DNA of 33,778 nucleotides, taken from Chryseobacterium gleum (GTDB lineage Bacteria; Bacteroidota; Bacteroidia; Flavobacteriales_D; Crocinitomicaceae). Below are positions 17,282-26,135 of this stretch, piece by piece. The DNA lies in contig CAMDAH010000020.1 of NCBI GenBank assembly GCA_945888625.1, positions 1 through 33,778 of the forward strand, given 5' to 3'. The stretch's first letter is position 1, and every line of letters starts with the position of its first letter. Made by a program: the position numbers and the translations under genes. The notes below the pieces were generated by a model. It saw nothing but the letters and a program-made list of their open reading frames with translations. It was not told where the DNA came from and ran no database searches.

Positions 17282-20200
17282 TTTGATCTCAAATAATCAT
17301 TGAATTTAAGTAAAATTAATTTAAGTTGGGTATCATCAGCTATATCGAATCTAAAATTCTTCGATTTTCGTTTCTCCGATTTAATATCCGTAATTGATTT
17401 AGTGAACGTTTCATCCTTGGCGTACAACAACATTGTTCCGTCTTTTTTATCCATAGAATAATTTAGCACATACTCTTTGTTGTTGGCAGTTGTCCAACGA
17501 AAAGCGAAACCTTGGTAAGATTCATTGGAATTTGTTTGATGAAAAACCATATTGAAATCAAGCTCCTTGAGCACCACTTTATCCTCCAAACCGATGATAG
17601 CGACCTTATTTTTTGCTTTTACCTCATCGCCTTCTCCATCAATTTCAGTAGAGGTGTTATTTGTGTTAAAGCCCCGAGCATAGCCTGTTTCATTCACCTT
17701 CGTTTTAATTTTAAAGTATTCAAGATGTATACCTGTTATTAGCATAGTACCTTCGAGTTCAGAAGGTAATCTTCTTAACTTATCTTCCTCATAATCCTTA
17801 TAGAAATCATTTTCCTTTTCTGGACTGAGCCAAAATTTGCTTACTTGCTTAAAATTATATTTTTTTGCTTTCACATCGAATGACTTTTGCCCTTCCAACT
17901 CCTTAAGTGAATTAGCTAAACCTTCCATGATATTTTTCTGAATTGGAAAAATAAATTTACTCGACAAATTAAGCGCTATTTTACGATTTGCTGGTTCAAA
18001 CGAAATATCACCAAATGACTCAATGCGCACTTCACCTAAATCTAAACCCAAATCTATTTTTCCAAGTCCCGTAAGCGCACAAGTTTCCGTATAAAAAGTT
18101 AGCAAATTCCCCTTGTTATTGGCGTTATCAAGCATTTGCTTGCTTCCAATTTGGTAAGCCAAACTTTTAGCGTTGTATTGAACGTAGCCATCGGCCTGGA
18201 AAATAACAGCATCATTTTTACCTTCGATCTTAGATAAAAATGCTGGGTAAACACCAACACTATCCATTTTCTCATCATCCTTCCACAAGAAACCGACAGC
18301 AAGACGATTACCGATGTCGTTAAGGGGTTTTTCAGTTATTGGAATTTGAATATTTGTCGCTACAACTGTATCCTTAAACGCGAGCCAAGACCGATCAAAA
18401 TTCTTACACAAATGATTTATTCGTGTCGAACCATCACATATAATTCCCTGATTATTGGCAATTATTTTAATGTTTCCATAGAAATCAAACTCTTTGGACA
18501 ACTTAAAATTTTGTTTTTGTTCCACTGTTCCTTCTGCAATTGTCTTGGCGCTATTTTTTGAATATGAAATACTTTTTAGACTTAAGTTTGTGAGTAAACT
18601 ATCACGATCGTAGTATGGATAAATTCCAATGCCGTCAAATTTATTACGTCCTGAAATAGTACAATTTACATTCAAAAAAGTATGGAATTGTGTAATGTAA
18701 TTGGCAATCACTTTTGCATTAGTAAGTGGTTCCATAACTGCATTTTTCTTAATTACAATTTTCATACTATCGGGAAAAATTTTAGCATCACCAACACGCA
18801 CGAACTCGACCTTATTGCAAAAAATAACTTGCGATTTGAGATCATACTTTGCGCTCAAAGAACGAAATCTTAACGAATCTTGGGTGTCATCCATAGAGAA
18901 GAAATTTGACTCCGTTAGATCAGCACCGGCCTCGAAGGCAGTTTCACTCGATTTATTTTTTTCAAAATCCACCGATTCACCATCCATGTACCAGAAAAAC
19001 TTATCCATGGTACAGTAATAAACGTTAGCTGGAAACTTAATTCTTTTCGATCCAAAAGAATTAAACTCTCCCTTTCGGTCCTTAAATGAAATATGAGCTT
19101 TTACCCCATCAGTTTCAATAGCCAATGGAGCTTCACCCTCGGTCACGTACTTATTTCTCAGTGAAAATCCAGCCGTGTCGGCATCAATGTCGTTGTAGGA
19201 GAAATTGAAGCGACTCGAATTTAAACCGGCATCGTTGAATAATATTTGACCAAAACCACTCATCCCGGTTTTTGAAAGCACCGTTGTACCATTTAATTGA
19301 CATTGATTATCAAACATTTCCAAATTCACTCCATTAAAGGCAGCTGCTTTCAACACTTGTTGCTTAGGAATAAAAGTCACAAATGCCGATTCAGAGAACA
19401 CCGCTGGTACTTGAATTCCTTTTTCAACGGCTGTATTGGAGAACTTTGCCACCCCAATTGTTGAATCAGGGAGAAAAGTCAATTTATTTGAAATTGCGGA
19501 GGCCGATAAAAAATTAATGGTTCCACTTCCTTGCAAGCCGTTATTGGAGAGCACAATTTTATTTTCATACTTCGACTCATTTCCATAAAACGGAAGGCCT
19601 CCTTCAGGCGCTTTAGTTGAGAAACCAAAAGAATAATCGTTCATAATTTTAATATTTTCCTTAATAGGTGGAAAAATACCTCCCGAAATCAATTGTCCCT
19701 TTAAAAACAGTGAAGTTTCAACAAAATCGTCTAAGCTATCCAATTCGAATGGTTCTAAATCATAGTAAAAGCGTTTAGGGTCGTAAGCACCTTTTACAAT
19801 TCCGGGTGCATTGTATAATATCTTTGCCACGACTGGCACCAAAAGTTTTGGGTAAGCTTGGTTATCCGTTGCCTTCCCCGATTTCGAGTTTGGTCTATCA
19901 ACTAGTAGCTCCCCTTTTAATTCACTAAAGGAACTACCCATTTCAATTGCATCAGTTCCATCAGCAGGACGAAGTGGATTGACTCTTAAAACACTGTAAT
20001 CCAATTCTTTTAGTGTAAATTTAAAATCAGCATAGGAAAAATAGGCGTCTTTTACAATGGAGGCAAACTTGCCCGCAAGCAACAAGCCCTTGACTTGTAA
20101 GTCCCTATTTTTTTTCATGATGACAAAACTCGAATCCGGTTCAATAGAAACGGACTGCGCGGTCGAGATGTTTATATTATCCACTCCTGAAATAAAAAGA

Positions 20201-21930
20201 TGTTGTTTTTTAATATCCACAAAAGCAAAATAGTTTTGATTAAGATATTGTGCGTTCATAGTTTCGTATCGTTCTTGCAAATCTCGTAGATAGGGATCAT
20301 TTTTGATTTGCTCCGGCGAGTATCCATTGAGCATTCTTGGTCTTAAATCAGCTTTAAAAGACAAATTATCATAGTCACGCTTTCCATTTTTAGCATCCGA
20401 AAAATTAAATAATTTAGGTGTAAGCTTAACTGTTTTGTCCTCTTGATTGTAGATTAGGAAACCAAGGCTCATCAAACTAAACATACTTGACTTGTTATTT
20501 TCAATAGAGGTATTTAATGCACTAGCCAATTCGCCTTCTGACAAAACGAGTTTATTTTTACTGCGGGCGAAGGTTGCGATGATCGCAATTGGATTAATTT
20601 TGCTTCCCCCTCTAACTTTTTCATAAAGTAATTCATCGAAATAGTCAAAAGACTCAATAGCCATATACTTTTGTTCCTGAGCGGTTCCTACCTCAAAAGA
20701 AAAATAAGGATAATTACCATTAATTTTCCAACAAAGTATAGGCGCATATACAAATACATTAAAGTGAAAATCCTCGAAGGGAATGGCATTTGATCCTGTT
20801 TTTTTTGCTGTCAACGTCATTAATTTCTTTGATTCATCAAAATAAAACAAGCAATTATTATGAATTAGTGTATCGCCATTTTGATAAAACATTTTAACAC
20901 TTACCTCGCGGGAAATAATTTGAGAAGGATCCATTGTAAAATTTAATGATGCTATTTCAAACAGCGGTTTTTCGTTGTAATTGAAAATAACTTTTGCAGG
21001 GTTAAGGTTGTTTCCACGACCAATAAATTTTTCACCTTCAAGAGAAAACCCTCCATCATAATCCAAATTTTCCCTAAGCGATTTAATTTTAAGTCTTTTT
21101 TCAAAGGAATTAAATTGTGGGGCATTCTCGTCTTGAGACAATTCAGTGTAGGTTTTATCCACCAATTTACCTAGAATAGGTGTTTTGAAATAGGGAGTCG
21201 TTAATGAAACCGTATCTACTTTAAGAATAGTCCTAGAAAGATCAACCTTGTAAGATTTCAATTCAGCAAATGTGTCATCGCTTTTAAAGCCCACTTTTTC
21301 CCAAGTCAGCAACCCTGCTTTTCCGACAAATTTTGCTGCAGCAACATCAAGCGTACCCGAAGTACCTTTTACCACGATACTATCGTTCAGCTTTCCATTT
21401 TCATCTACGATATAACACGATAAGTTTCCTTCTTGGCATACAAGTTTCAATGATTTCTCTCTTTGCCACGTAAAATCGCCGTTGCGAAACACCCAACGAA
21501 AACCATCTCCAGACTTAATGCTGTAAAATTCAAATAATTCAGCTGAAAACTGAAGAAAAGCGAGCAATTCTTCCGTCTCCTTACTTTTATAATCCACTAA
21601 AATATCCGCCCATTCAGTATTAAAATCACCCGGAAACTTATTAAAAGATTGAAATAAATAAGCTTTAATTAATGGAAATACTATGCTTAAATCCGATGTG
21701 GCAGTGTAAAAAGAATTTGCCCTATCGACCATTTTAGAAAACTTAGCATCTGTAAAATTGGGTGACTCAACTAATTTTGAAAGTTGTCCTTTAACAAAAT
21801 AGACTTGGTCTGGTTGAACAAAGGTTCGTTGGCATTCTTTTATGAATTTGTCCTTTTCTTTGGTGAAAATTTGAGAAGAAAGAAAATAACAATTCGCGAT
21901 AAAAATCAGCGCAAAAAAACATTTTAGCAT
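17278..21930 (-). CDS. Large exported protein of unknown function (1550 residues)
   Basis: I do not recognise a named family. The product has a signal peptide (MLKCFFALIFIANCYFLSSQ from the chosen start), then a short helical region (about 30-150) and more than 1300 residues rich in alternating beta-strand patterns with repeated phrases such as YFSYADFKF, GSGTINFLSAS and GFGQILFNDAG. This suggests stacked or jellyroll-like strands, as in OstA/AsmA-type envelope proteins, but that is inference. There is no T9SS C-terminal domain, and the C-terminus is charged (LRSK). The start at 21930 is preferred to 21963 because it gives a clean signal peptide and a 7-nt overlap (ATGCTAA) with prmA. Its place between prmA and plsY in a tight operon suggests a conserved envelope or lipid-related role. 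Confidence 0.8.
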   Translation of the reverse strand: MLKCFFALIFIANCYFLSSQIFTKEKDKFIKECQRTFVQPDQVYFVKGQLSKLVESPNFTDAKFSKMVDRANSFYTATSDLSIVFPLIKAYLFQSFNKFPGDFNTEWADILVDYKSKETEELLAFLQFSAELFEFYSIKSGDGFRWVFRNGDFTWQREKSLKLVCQEGNLSCYIVDENGKLNDSIVVKGTSGTLDVAAAKFVGKAGLLTWEKVGFKSDDTFAELKSYKVDLSRTILKVDTVSLTTPYFKTPILGKLVDKTYTELSQDENAPQFNSFEKRLKIKSLRENLDYDGGFSLEGEKFIGRGNNLNPAKVIFNYNEKPLFEIASLNFTMDPSQIISREVSVKMFYQNGDTLIHNNCLFYFDESKKLMTLTAKKTGSNAIPFEDFHFNVFVYAPILCWKINGNYPYFSFEVGTAQEQKYMAIESFDYFDELLYEKVRGGSKINPIAIIATFARSKNKLVLSEGELASALNTSIENNKSSMFSLMSLGFLIYNQEDKTVKLTPKLFNFSDAKNGKRDYDNLSFKADLRPRMLNGYSPEQIKNDPYLRDLQERYETMNAQYLNQNYFAFVDIKKQHLFISGVDNINISTAQSVSIEPDSSFVIMKKNRDLQVKGLLLAGKFASIVKDAYFSYADFKFTLKELDYSVLRVNPLRPADGTDAIEMGSSFSELKGELLVDRPNSKSGKATDNQAYPKLLVPVVAKILYNAPGIVKGAYDPKRFYYDLEPFELDSLDDFVETSLFLKGQLISGGIFPPIKENIKIMNDYSFGFSTKAPEGGLPFYGNESKYENKIVLSNNGLQGSGTINFLSASAISNKLTFLPDSTIGVAKFSNTAVEKGIQVPAVFSESAFVTFIPKQQVLKAAAFNGVNLEMFDNQCQLNGTTVLSKTGMSGFGQILFNDAGLNSSRFNFSYNDIDADTAGFSLRNKYVTEGEAPLAIETDGVKAHISFKDRKGEFNSFGSKRIKFPANVYYCTMDKFFWYMDGESVDFEKNKSSETAFEAGADLTESNFFSMDDTQDSLRFRSLSAKYDLKSQVIFCNKVEFVRVGDAKIFPDSMKIVIKKNAVMEPLTNAKVIANYITQFHTFLNVNCTISGRNKFDGIGIYPYYDRDSLLTNLSLKSISYSKNSAKTIAEGTVEQKQNFKLSKEFDFYGNIKIIANNQGIICDGSTRINHLCKNFDRSWLAFKDTVVATNIQIPITEKPLNDIGNRLAVGFLWKDDEKMDSVGVYPAFLSKIEGKNDAVIFQADGYVQYNAKSLAYQIGSKQMLDNANNKGNLLTFYTETCALTGLGKIDLGLDLGEVRIESFGDISFEPANRKIALNLSSKFIFPIQKNIMEGLANSLKELEGQKSFDVKAKKYNFKQVSKFWLSPEKENDFYKDYEEDKLRRLPSELEGTMLITGIHLEYFKIKTKVNETGYARGFNTNNTSTEIDGEGDEVKAKNKVAIIGLEDKVVLKELDFNMVFHQTNSNESYQGFAFRWTTANNKEYVLNYSMDKKDGTMLLYAKDETFTKSITDIKSEKRKSKNFRFDIADDTQLKLILLKFNDYLRSK

Positions 21931-22772
21931 GGTATAATTTTTTGAAGTTTTATTAGCGCCCAAGATTCTTTTTCAAAAACACCAATTGTTTGAAGAGACA
22001 ATGGAAAAGCGAATTCAGTTAGTTCCGTTACATCACTGATAAAAAAACCACTTAGGAGAATTACTCCCCCTTCTTTCAACAGTCGCGAATAAACAGGTAA
22101 TTGATCTTTGAGAACATTTTTATTTATGTTGGCAACGATACAATCATATGGCAAATTTGGAATAGCCGAAACATCGCCCTCAATCGCTAAAATTTTTGTA
22201 CAAGCATTTTGTTTTGCGTTCCAAATGGTATTTTCAACAGACCACGACTCTATGTCAATTGCGACACACTCGCGAGCGCCCATTTGTTCTGCAAGAATAG
22301 CCAGTACACCCGTTCCTGTTCCCATATCCAAGACGCGCAATCCTTTCATATCAAGATTAAGCAGCTGTTGACACATTAGAAATGTTGTTTGGTGATGACC
22401 AGTTCCGAAGGACATTTTAGGTTCTATTTCAATCACATGATTTCGGCGCATAGCGGCCGGATGAAACGGTGCAACAATGGATAAGCTATCTCCGATATAA
22501 ACCGGCTCAAAATTGGACTCCCATACTTCATTCCAATTTTGGTGCGCAATGCAATTCCGATTCCACTCTAGGGACAATTCTATATTCGCACTAAACCCTG
22601 CTAAAAGCTCATCAACTAGCTCAATATCCTCCGACTTAGCAGAAATATAAGCTTTAACTTGATTCCCTTCTTCCATAAAGCTTTCAAAGCCAATTTGTGA
22701 AAGTTCGAGCACTAAAATCTCATTCCAAGGTTCAAATGGAATAGGAAAAAGTTGGTATTCAATATATTCCAT
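21924..22772 (-). CDS. prmA: Ribosomal protein L11 methyltransferase PrmA
   Basis: PrmA trimethylates lysines and the N-terminus of ribosomal protein L11 using SAM. The 282-residue product has an N-terminal substrate-recognition region (MEYIEYQLFPI...), then MSFGTGHHQTT, the SAM loop LDMGTGTGVLAI, an acidic AIDIE, and the catalytic-site IVANINKNVL. Length is normal for Bacteroidota. It overlaps the tpiA stop by 1 nt (TAATG) and the downstream gene by 7 nt, so the three are cotranscribed. Confidence 0.95.
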   Translation of the reverse strand: MEYIEYQLFPIPFEPWNEILVLELSQIGFESFMEEGNQVKAYISAKSEDIELVDELLAGFSANIELSLEWNRNCIAHQNWNEVWESNFEPVYIGDSLSIVAPFHPAAMRRNHVIEIEPKMSFGTGHHQTTFLMCQQLLNLDMKGLRVLDMGTGTGVLAILAEQMGARECVAIDIESWSVENTIWNAKQNACTKILAIEGDVSAIPNLPYDCIVANINKNVLKDQLPVYSRLLKEGGVILLSGFFISDVTELTEFAFPLSLQTIGVFEKESWALIKLQKIIPC

Positions 22773-23512
22773 TAGAGCGATTTAATTATGCTATCCAGGC
22801 TATCAAATCTAAGTGAAGCAGCGCCAATCAATCCGCCGTCGACATCTTGATACGAAAAAATTTCACGCGCATTGTCTTGGTTGCAACTACCGCCATAAAT
22901 TATTCTCACCTCCTCAGCGCAGGAAGAACTATACATTTTGGAAATTACTTGTCGAATGAAACCGTGCATTTCCTCAATTTCAACTTTTGACGCGTTGTGT
23001 CCCGTTCCGATAGCCCAAATGGGCTCGTAAGCAATGACACAATTGGTCATTTGAATTGCTGTAACCCCCTTCAAACCTTGGACTAACTGATTTTCGATAA
23101 ATTGTAAGTGTCCCAATTTTTCCCGGATCTCAGTTGGTTCACCGCAGCAAAAAACAACCAATAATTCGTTTTCAATTGCTCCGATCAACTTTCGGTTAAT
23201 TAGCTCATCTGACTCATCAAATAAATTTCTTCTTTCGCTATGACCAATTAACACGTAGCGGCAATTTATAGATTTAAGTTGTGCTGGCGATATGGCACCT
23301 GTAAAAGCACCCTTTTCGTCACAATAAACATCCTGAGCGCCAAGCGACCAATTATTTTTAGGAATCATACTCGACAAATACAGTGTGCTCGGAAATAAGA
23401 TTAATTCGAAAGGCAATTGAAAGTTCGCTTCGGCTATTTGCTCACAAAGAAGTTTAGTTTCCTCGAAAAGCAGGTTCATTTTCCAATTAGCACCAATAAT
23501 TTTTTTCCGCAT
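22772..23512 (-). CDS. tpiA: Triosephosphate isomerase
   Basis: TpiA interconverts dihydroxyacetone phosphate and glyceraldehyde 3-phosphate in glycolysis. The 246-residue product has GANWKMN (catalytic K11), IGHSERR (H91), AYEPIWAIGTG (catalytic E163) and the phosphate-binding YGGS near residue 210. All catalytic residues are intact and the length is typical. An 18-nt palindrome sits in the 29-nt gap to the gene upstream. Confidence 0.97.
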   Translation of the reverse strand: MRKKIIGANWKMNLLFEETKLLCEQIAEANFQLPFELILFPSTLYLSSMIPKNNWSLGAQDVYCDEKGAFTGAISPAQLKSINCRYVLIGHSERRNLFDESDELINRKLIGAIENELLVVFCCGEPTEIREKLGHLQFIENQLVQGLKGVTAIQMTNCVIAYEPIWAIGTGHNASKVEIEEMHGFIRQVISKMYSSSCAEEVRIIYGGSCNQDNAREIFSYQDVDGGLIGAASLRFDSLDSIIKSL

Positions 23513-23516
23513 GGTT

Positions 23517-23534
23517 AAAATTAGCGCTAATTTT
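23517..23534. repeat. Perfect 18-nt palindrome upstream of tpiA
   Basis: AAAATTAGCGCTAATTTT is its own reverse complement and lies 4 nt upstream of the tpiA ATG, in the 29-nt gap after the MauE/DoxX-thioredoxin gene. It could form a short hairpin with a T4 tail or be a dimeric protein binding site. The tight spacing around it argues against a strong terminator. Confidence 0.55.
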
Positions 23535-23541
23535 TAAATTA

Positions 23542-24606
23542 TTATTCTTTAGCCCTAAGCTTTTTGAAGTCTTTTGAGCTAAATTTCATTCCCTCTGTTC
23601 CGTAATAAAACTTCTGAACGTTTCCATTCCAAAGGTAAACGACACCCGGCACATCACGACTGACATTCCCCGCCTTTCCTAAACGTTTCCAAAATTCTAT
23701 GATATCCATTACATGATAGGGGTATTTTTTTCCTGCAAAATCGAAAAAACTTGGGATGGTTTCAGGCGCTTCGTCCATAAATATAATATGCACTGGCGGA
23801 AAATTTTTATCGGCTTTTCTCAAGGCGGTTAATAATTTAATTGTGCTTCTGCAGTGGTCGCAGTCTGGCGCGAAGAAACATACTATTTTTTTTCCCTCAT
23901 CGATATTTGGGAACAAGCTAGCATAACCCGATTTTTTTTTTTTCGGTGCAGGCTTAACAATAGGCTTTACCGTATCCTTTACAATTACTTCAGCGATCGG
24001 TTTAATAGAATCTACAGTAACCTTTTTTTGAACAGTGGTCTCTACTTTATTTTTCTCAGGAATTTTATTATCTGCTGTAGAGTTACTTCTGCTTGGTTTC
24101 ATTCCAAGCATAAACACGAGTAAAACAGATGCTAAAACTACATTTAGTAGGGGCATGAAGGCTTTTTTGTCCTTCTCTTTAATGATTTTGTACAAAACAC
24201 CAAGTAAACCAATCGATATAACATTTTTAATTATCGCCTGTAGAGGAGTCATAGGCAACAAACTTCCAAAACAACCACAATTACCCGTGTTTCCACCCGA
24301 AGCGATTTCGATGGACAAGTGCACAACAAAAACAGTTAACATAAGTGCAGTCGTCGGAATTACTAATTTTTTGAGGTAAAAAGGAAGAAGCAATAAAACC
24401 CCCAACGAAAATTCAATACCTATTAGTGTACGGGAAAAATAAGCCGCCAAATTCTCAGAAAAACCCATCGTGTAGAGTTGCTTAACTTCGAAAGTAGAAA
24501 GTGCAAAATAAGGTGACGGATACAATTTCGCCACTGCTGATAAAAGGAACAAAACAGATACTGATGTTCTAATTGTCCAAGGTAAGGCTTTTTGAAAAGT
24601 GCTCAT
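23542..24606 (-). CDS. MauE/DoxX-like membrane protein fused to a thioredoxin-like domain
   Basis: This 354-residue protein has four hydrophobic helices (about 12-30, 57-76, 82-100 and 122-140) resembling the MauE/DoxX family as in BT_3928-type proteins. The paired cysteines NCGCFG (C110, C112) lie in the loop before helix 4. A fifth hydrophobic segment (about 153-169), a Lys/Pro/Val-rich linker (about 180-225) and a thioredoxin-like domain follow, with active site CDHC (C249-C252) after VCFFAPD. A VPGVVYLWNG segment carries the cis-proline. It is probably a membrane thiol-disulfide relay facing the periplasm; the two cysteine pairs could exchange electrons. The gene lies between DUF1599 and tpiA, a neighbourhood seen in other Bacteroidota. 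Confidence 0.88.
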   Translation of the reverse strand: MSTFQKALPWTIRTSVSVLFLLSAVAKLYPSPYFALSTFEVKQLYTMGFSENLAAYFSRTLIGIEFSLGVLLLLPFYLKKLVIPTTALMLTVFVVHLSIEIASGGNTGNCGCFGSLLPMTPLQAIIKNVISIGLLGVLYKIIKEKDKKAFMPLLNVVLASVLLVFMLGMKPSRSNSTADNKIPEKNKVETTVQKKVTVDSIKPIAEVIVKDTVKPIVKPAPKKKKSGYASLFPNIDEGKKIVCFFAPDCDHCRSTIKLLTALRKADKNFPPVHIIFMDEAPETIPSFFDFAGKKYPYHVMDIIEFWKRLGKAGNVSRDVPGVVYLWNGNVQKFYYGTEGMKFSSKDFKKLRAKE

Positions 24607-24664
24607 AGTTAGAATTTTTATGTAAATCTAAAGGTTAAGATTCCGCACAAAAATTAACTAACAT

Positions 24665-25204
24665 TTATTTAACATTTGAAAGAATGAGCGCAAACACGGC
24701 ATAATTAAGCATATCATAGTAATTGGCGTCAACCCCTTCACTTATGGAAGTTTTTCCATCGTTGTCCTCAATTTGTTTGATTCTTAATATTTTCATTAAA
24801 ATTAAATCAGTCAGTGAGCTAATTCGCATATCTCGCCATGCTTCGCCATAATCGTGATTTTTTCTTTCCATGAGTTCCACCGCAAGCGCCATGTATTTGT
24901 CATAATAAAAGGCAGCCTGTTCAGTTTCTAGTTCAACTTCCTTCAATTCACTTTCTTTTATTTGAATAAGCGCAATAACGCAATAGTTAACGATTGCCTT
25001 AAATTCACCTTCCACCGACTCACCCACTTGATTAATACCTGTTTCTTGAATTGTTTTAATCCGATTAGCTTTTATAAAAAGTTGATCAGTTAAGGAGGTC
25101 GGCCTAAGAATGCGCCAAGCAGTACCATAATCTTTTGTTTTGGCTATGTAAATAGCACGACAAATAGTGATTATATTTGCAAACTCAGTTATGGTTTTAC
25201 TCAT
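24665..25204 (-). CDS. DUF1599 domain protein (internally duplicated)
   Basis: This 179-residue cytoplasmic protein is two copies of one motif: residues 14-53 (CRAIYIAKTKDYGTAWRILR, then SLTDQLFIKANRIKTIQE) and about 111-150 (VELMERKNHDYGEAWRDMR, then SSLTDLILMKILRIKQIED). This is the DUF1599 pattern, which I recall being proposed as a nucleotide-modification-associated domain; no activity is proven. It is the first gene of the long minus-strand run and is divergent from folP, with 8 nt between start codons. Any promoter must therefore lie within folP. Confidence 0.88.
   Translation of the reverse strand: MSKTITEFANIITICRAIYIAKTKDYGTAWRILRPTSLTDQLFIKANRIKTIQETGINQVGESVEGEFKAIVNYCVIALIQIKESELKEVELETEQAAFYYDKYMALAVELMERKNHDYGEAWRDMRISSLTDLILMKILRIKQIEDNDGKTSISEGVDANYYDMLNYAVFALILSNVK
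25172..25179 (+). promoter_or_regulatory. Candidate -7 box for folP (TATATTTG)
   Basis: An exact TANNTTTG match lies inside the DUF1599 coding region, 33 nt before the preferred folP ATG at 25213. It overlaps the alternative TTG start at 25177, which would then not be transcribed, supporting the later start. No -33 TTTG at ideal spacing is seen (nearest about 29 nt upstream). Confidence 0.4.
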
Positions 25205-25212
25205 TTGAAATT

Positions 25213-26073
25213 ATGTCATTTTTCGGGGCTGAAATTAAGCATTTTCGTTCAAACACATCCATCTTAGTTCAGAATAAATTATTTGATCTTTCGGAACCCA
25301 AAATTATGGGCGTGCTCAATGTTACTCCAGATTCTTTTTACGCTAAAAGTCGTATAACCCATTCGGAGGAAATTTTTAATCGCGTTCAAGACATGATCGT
25401 CGATGGAATGGATATACTCGATGTAGGCGCTTGCTCAACAAGACCTGGTGCTGTGGAGGTGGGAGAGCAAGAAGAAATCGATCGCCTACTACCTGTACTT
25501 CAAATTGTGCATACTAACTTTCCTGACTTAATTGTTTCGGTGGATACTTTTCGTTCAGGCGTTGCAAAACAAGCATTACAAAATGGCGCTTCCATAGTTA
25601 ACGACGTGCAAGGCGGAAATTTCGACTCCATGATTTGGGAAGTTGCAGCGAAGTATAAAGCCCCTTATGTACTGACCCATTCCCGAGGAAATTCCGAAAA
25701 AATGCAAGGCCTTGCCACGTATGATTCCGTTGCCATGGAAATATTACATGAATTTTCCGAAAAAATAGTGCGAATTAAAAAAGCAGGTGTTAATGACATT
25801 ATAATAGATTTGGGATTTGGTTTTGCCAAGACCGTAGCTCAAAATTTTGAATTACTCCAGCATCTTGCCATTTTCAATTTACTTGAACACCCAATTCTAT
25901 GCGGTTTTTCAAGAAAATCAATGATTTATAAAACACTCGGGATTTCCATTGAAGAAGCAATTAACGGAACATCTGTACTGAACACCTTTGCAATAAGTAA
26001 AGGGGCAAATATAATTCGCGTCCACGATGTAAAAGAGGCCAGGCAAATACTTGATTTATTGAAAATTCGTTAA
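25213..26073 (+). CDS. folP: Dihydropteroate synthase
   Basis: FolP joins p-aminobenzoate to 6-hydroxymethyl-7,8-dihydropterin diphosphate in folate synthesis and is the sulfonamide target. The product from the preferred start is 286 residues, a TIM barrel with MGVLNVTPDSF (32-42), LDVGACSTRPGA, SVDTFR, VNDVQGG, a GFGFAK strand, GFSRKSM and IRVHDV. All pterin- and phosphate-binding motifs look intact. The frame is open back to a TTG at 25177, but ATG 25213 avoids overlap with DUF1599 and fits the candidate promoter box at 25172. Confidence 0.95.
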   Translation: MSFFGAEIKHFRSNTSILVQNKLFDLSEPKIMGVLNVTPDSFYAKSRITHSEEIFNRVQDMIVDGMDILDVGACSTRPGAVEVGEQEEIDRLLPVLQIVHTNFPDLIVSVDTFRSGVAKQALQNGASIVNDVQGGNFDSMIWEVAAKYKAPYVLTHSRGNSEKMQGLATYDSVAMEILHEFSEKIVRIKKAGVNDIIIDLGFGFAKTVAQNFELLQHLAIFNLLEHPILCGFSRKSMIYKTLGISIEEAINGTSVLNTFAISKGANIIRVHDVKEARQILDLLKIR

Positions 26074-26135
26074 AAATTAAAATTATTGAATCCTTTTTTT
26101 TAACTTCGTCATCTTAAACTGAATGCTTCTTAATT

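Noticed and set aside
21931..21963. Upstream start for the 1550-residue protein
   Set aside because: It puts a charged 11-residue extension before the signal peptide and deepens the overlap with prmA.
26089..26108. Terminator or promoter before the T9SS cargo gene
   Set aside because: The T-run has no hairpin before it, and TAACTTCG has a mismatch to the TANNTTTG box with no -33 element at proper spacing.
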